A stretch of 64,000 nucleotides of DNA. Origin: Thermoflavifilum thermophilum (GTDB taxonomy: Bacteria > Bacteroidota > Bacteroidia > Chitinophagales > Chitinophagaceae). Numbering within the stretch: position 1 is the first letter of the stretch; each line of letters opens with the position of its first letter. The notes below the pieces were generated by a model that saw only the letters and a program-made list of their open reading frames with translations, was not told the DNA's origin and did no database searches. Made by a program: the position numbers and the translations under genes. The DNA lies in NCBI RefSeq assembly GCF_900116565.1, contig NZ_FPCJ01000001.1, positions 2,042,540-2,106,539 on the forward strand, in the 5' to 3' direction. Below are positions 61,865 through 64,000 of this stretch, in pieces.

Positions 61865-64000
61865 TCAGTTGAGGCTGCGAAAATCAACCGGTACCAGTTT
61901 GCTTACACCGGCTTCCTGCATGGTTATGCCGTAAATTACATCCACAGCGGCCATGGTTTGTTTGTTATGCGTAACGATGATGAACTGAGACTGCTCTGAA
62001 AATTCACGGATCATGTTGGTGAACTTCAGAATGTTGGCGTCATCAAGCGGTGCATCCACTTCATCCATGATGCAAAAAGGTGCAGGTTTAATCAGATAGA
62101 TTGCAAATAACAGCGCTATAGCCACCAGGGTTTTCTCGCCCATGGACAGCTGGCTGATAGATGCAGGTTTTTTACCTTTGGGTTTTGCGATAATGTCAAT
62201 AGGAGATTCAGCCAGGTTTTGGGGATCTGTTAAAATCAGATCGCATTGATCTTCATCTGAAGAAAGAGAGCGAAATACGCGTTGAAAGTTTTCTTTAATC
62301 TTTTCAAAAGTAGTCAAGAAACGTTCATTGGCCGTGTTTTCAACTTCTTCAATCGTGGCCAGTAGCGAGTTTTTGGCTTGCAGCAAATCATTCTTTTGTG
62401 TTTCAATAAATTCATATCTTTTTTTCATTTCCTGATAAGCCTCGATGGCGGTGGGATTCACTTCTCCCATATTTTCCAGCCGTTTTCTAAATTTGTCTGC
62501 CTCAGCCTGCAATTCTTCCACAGATAACTCTGTCTGCCGGGGCTCATCGATAATTTCTTCCAGATTTACTTTGAATTCCACTTGCAGGCGTTCTTTCAGT
62601 GATGCCAGCTGCAGTTTTACCTGACTCAGCTGATCACGGATCTGCATCAGCAGTTGCTCACATTGTTCACGTTGGCGATGCAGTTGCCGGAGTTGTGCTT
62701 CTTTTTCATTCAATGCTGCCCGGAAATCATAATAAACTTTTTCTTTTTGCTGCACGACCACCATTTGTGCATCGCGCTCACGAATCAAATCCACAAGCGT
62801 TTGTTCAATCTGCTGCAGTTGCTCACGGGTTTGGGTGATAGCTGTTTCTGTTTCGGTTTGTTGAAGCGTATGTTGTTCAATGCCTTTTTGAAGTTCGGTT
62901 AATTTTTGTTGTTGGAATTGTATTTCCTGTTGGATAGACTGAAGCTTGCTTTGCTGGCGGGTGAACAGGATCTGATGTTCGTTGTATTGTTGTTGGGCAG
63001 ATTGATAATTTTTTTCTGCTTCATGAGCAAGTCGCTGTACTTCCTCAAAATTTTGCTGGAAGGTTGTTTGTTCCAGGTTTAGTTCCTGAAGAGCTTGCTG
63101 CAGTTGCTGGATATGTAGTTGTTGTTCCTGCAGCTGTTGTTGCAATCCCTGAATTCTGCCGGCATTTTGCTGATGTTGATGTTCAAATTGTTCAATTTGG
63201 TTTTGCAAGGAAAAAAGTTGTTTTTCCTGTTGATTCAATTGATCCTGTAATTGTGTGATTTCACGTTCATGCAGCTGGTGGGTGATTTCGGTGATTTGTT
63301 GCTGATGTGCCTGAATTTGTTGTTGCAGTTGCTGGATCTCGTTTTCAAGTTCTTGGACAACCTGCTGCAATTTTTCCAATTGATGAACCCGACCGATTTT
63401 ATATCCGCTGAAAGTACGCACCGAACCGCCGGTAACAAAGTAGTTGCCGTAGATAATCTTTCCTTCTTTATCCAGCACCACCATGTGCGTATCTGTCAGC
63501 TTGCCGTTGGGTTTTTCTGGTATTTCTGTTGTTAGATACACATGTCCCAGCAAATGGCTGATCAAAGGCAGATAAGGCTCAGCTGTTTCCACTACTTGCA
63601 TCGCCGGAATCCATGCAGGCTCGGGCATCTGGGAAGAATCGCGCACAACAGCAGGAAGCTGATTGAGAATAAAAAAGCTGGCCCGGCCTTTCTGATGTTT
63701 GTCGAGCAGCTCAATGGCAGCGCGTGCTTCTGCGATATCCTGCACTACGTAATAATTCAGATAAGGTTCCAGCAAATTTTCGATAGCTGTTTTATAAGCA
63801 TCCTGTACATTCAATACATCGGAAAGCAGCAATGGGTGGGCAGACCAGCCCGATTGTTTTTTCAGAAAACGAATACTTTCCGGATAGCCTTCCAGATTAT
63901 CAACCAATGATTTCAGCAGTTGATATTCATTTTTTCGGGCATCATGCAGGCGGGTTTTCTCGCGCATTTGCTCCCTGAGCTGATCGAGGGCTTGTTGCAG
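61865..64000 (-). CDS. smc: SMC chromosome-segregation ATPase, hinge and C-terminal part (5' end outside window)
   Basis: The frame is open to the window edge and gives about 711 residues. It begins in the first coiled coil. The hinge follows (GWSAHPLLLSDVLNV, then the GGSVRTFSGYKIGR loop), then the long Gln/Glu-rich return coil. The C-terminal head ends with Walker B FCIMDEVDAPLDDANILKFT. The ABC signature reads LSMGEK where SMC proteins nearly always have LSGGEK. SMC dimers compact and segregate chromosomes with ScpAB. The Q-rich coil is unusually biased (runs of QLQQQIQAHQQQI). Confidence 0.93.
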   Translation of the reverse strand: MQQALDQLREQMREKTRLHDARKNEYQLLKSLVDNLEGYPESIRFLKKQSGWSAHPLLLSDVLNVQDAYKTAIENLLEPYLNYYVVQDIAEARAAIELLDKHQKGRASFFILNQLPAVVRDSSQMPEPAWIPAMQVVETAEPYLPLISHLLGHVYLTTEIPEKPNGKLTDTHMVVLDKEGKIIYGNYFVTGGSVRTFSGYKIGRVHQLEKLQQVVQELENEIQQLQQQIQAHQQQITEITHQLHEREITQLQDQLNQQEKQLFSLQNQIEQFEHQHQQNAGRIQGLQQQLQEQQLHIQQLQQALQELNLEQTTFQQNFEEVQRLAHEAEKNYQSAQQQYNEHQILFTRQQSKLQSIQQEIQFQQQKLTELQKGIEQHTLQQTETETAITQTREQLQQIEQTLVDLIRERDAQMVVVQQKEKVYYDFRAALNEKEAQLRQLHRQREQCEQLLMQIRDQLSQVKLQLASLKERLQVEFKVNLEEIIDEPRQTELSVEELQAEADKFRKRLENMGEVNPTAIEAYQEMKKRYEFIETQKNDLLQAKNSLLATIEEVENTANERFLTTFEKIKENFQRVFRSLSSDEDQCDLILTDPQNLAESPIDIIAKPKGKKPASISQLSMGEKTLVAIALLFAIYLIKPAPFCIMDEVDAPLDDANILKFTNMIREFSEQSQFIIVTHNKQTMAAVDVIYGITMQEAGVSKLVPVDFRSLN

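Noticed and set aside
1-64000. CRISPR array, rRNA operon or prophage
   Set aside because: No regularly spaced repeats, no rRNA sequence and no phage structural genes were seen.

Overview
The window looks like chromosomal DNA of a Bacteroidota bacterium, most likely of the Chitinophagaceae/Chitinophagales. Pointers seen in the sequence are SusC/SusD outer-membrane nutrient-uptake genes, repeated TAnnTTTG promoter elements just upstream of genes, weak or absent Shine-Dalgarno signals, a parA-parB-DUF5683 block next to dapB, and an SDR-type threonine dehydrogenase. Family placement is inference; I cannot run a marker search.

Layout. 1-5.6 kb: the end of one SusD gene followed by a complete SusC-SusD pair. 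5.6-11.9 kb: an exported protein of unknown function, an MFS exporter, a deoxyribonucleotidase, ExbB-ExbD, PurM and FtsE. 11.9-14.1 kb: two glycosyltransferases that converge and overlap. 14.3-17.7 kb: rpsO, pnp and plsY. 17.8-24.5 kb: an M48 protease, a cupredoxin lipoprotein, a YebC-like regulator, an amino acid permease and glycine decarboxylase. 24.6-36.9 kb: small membrane and redox proteins, a UbiB-like kinase with a TetR regulator, a very large predicted outer-membrane protein, nucleases, a phosphoesterase and an MBL-fold hydrolase. 37.0-39.5 kb: parA, parB and DUF5683. 46.5-56.6 kb: dapB, threonine dehydrogenase, kdsA, dps, mutS, a SpoU methyltransferase, a UbiA prenyltransferase, ruvX, def, an ECF sigma/anti-sigma pair and tRNA-Ser. 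56.8-64 kb: a GH3 glycosidase, a protein of unknown function, DoxX, a decayed sterol desaturase, NIPSNAP and the C-terminal part of SMC.

The unusual region is about 39.5-46.5 kb. It is an AT-rich island of RHS-repeat toxin debris sitting between DUF5683 and dapB. It has at least three RHS-core stubs, each fused to a different C-terminal domain and each followed directly by a small candidate immunity gene. The first two C-terminal domains share a short motif and are both paired with multi-pass membrane proteins, which suggests an undescribed membrane-targeting effector/immunity family. The third effector is dead (one frameshift, one in-frame stop), yet the gene after it is intact. A fourth RHS core is a fossil with two in-frame stops.

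Most of the window is ordinary housekeeping. TAnnTTTG elements settle several start codons (rpsO, gcvP, dapB, kdsA, mutS, the NIPSNAP gene, the exported protein at 5.6 kb). Two of these starts lie so close to the -7 element that nearly leaderless transcripts are likely.
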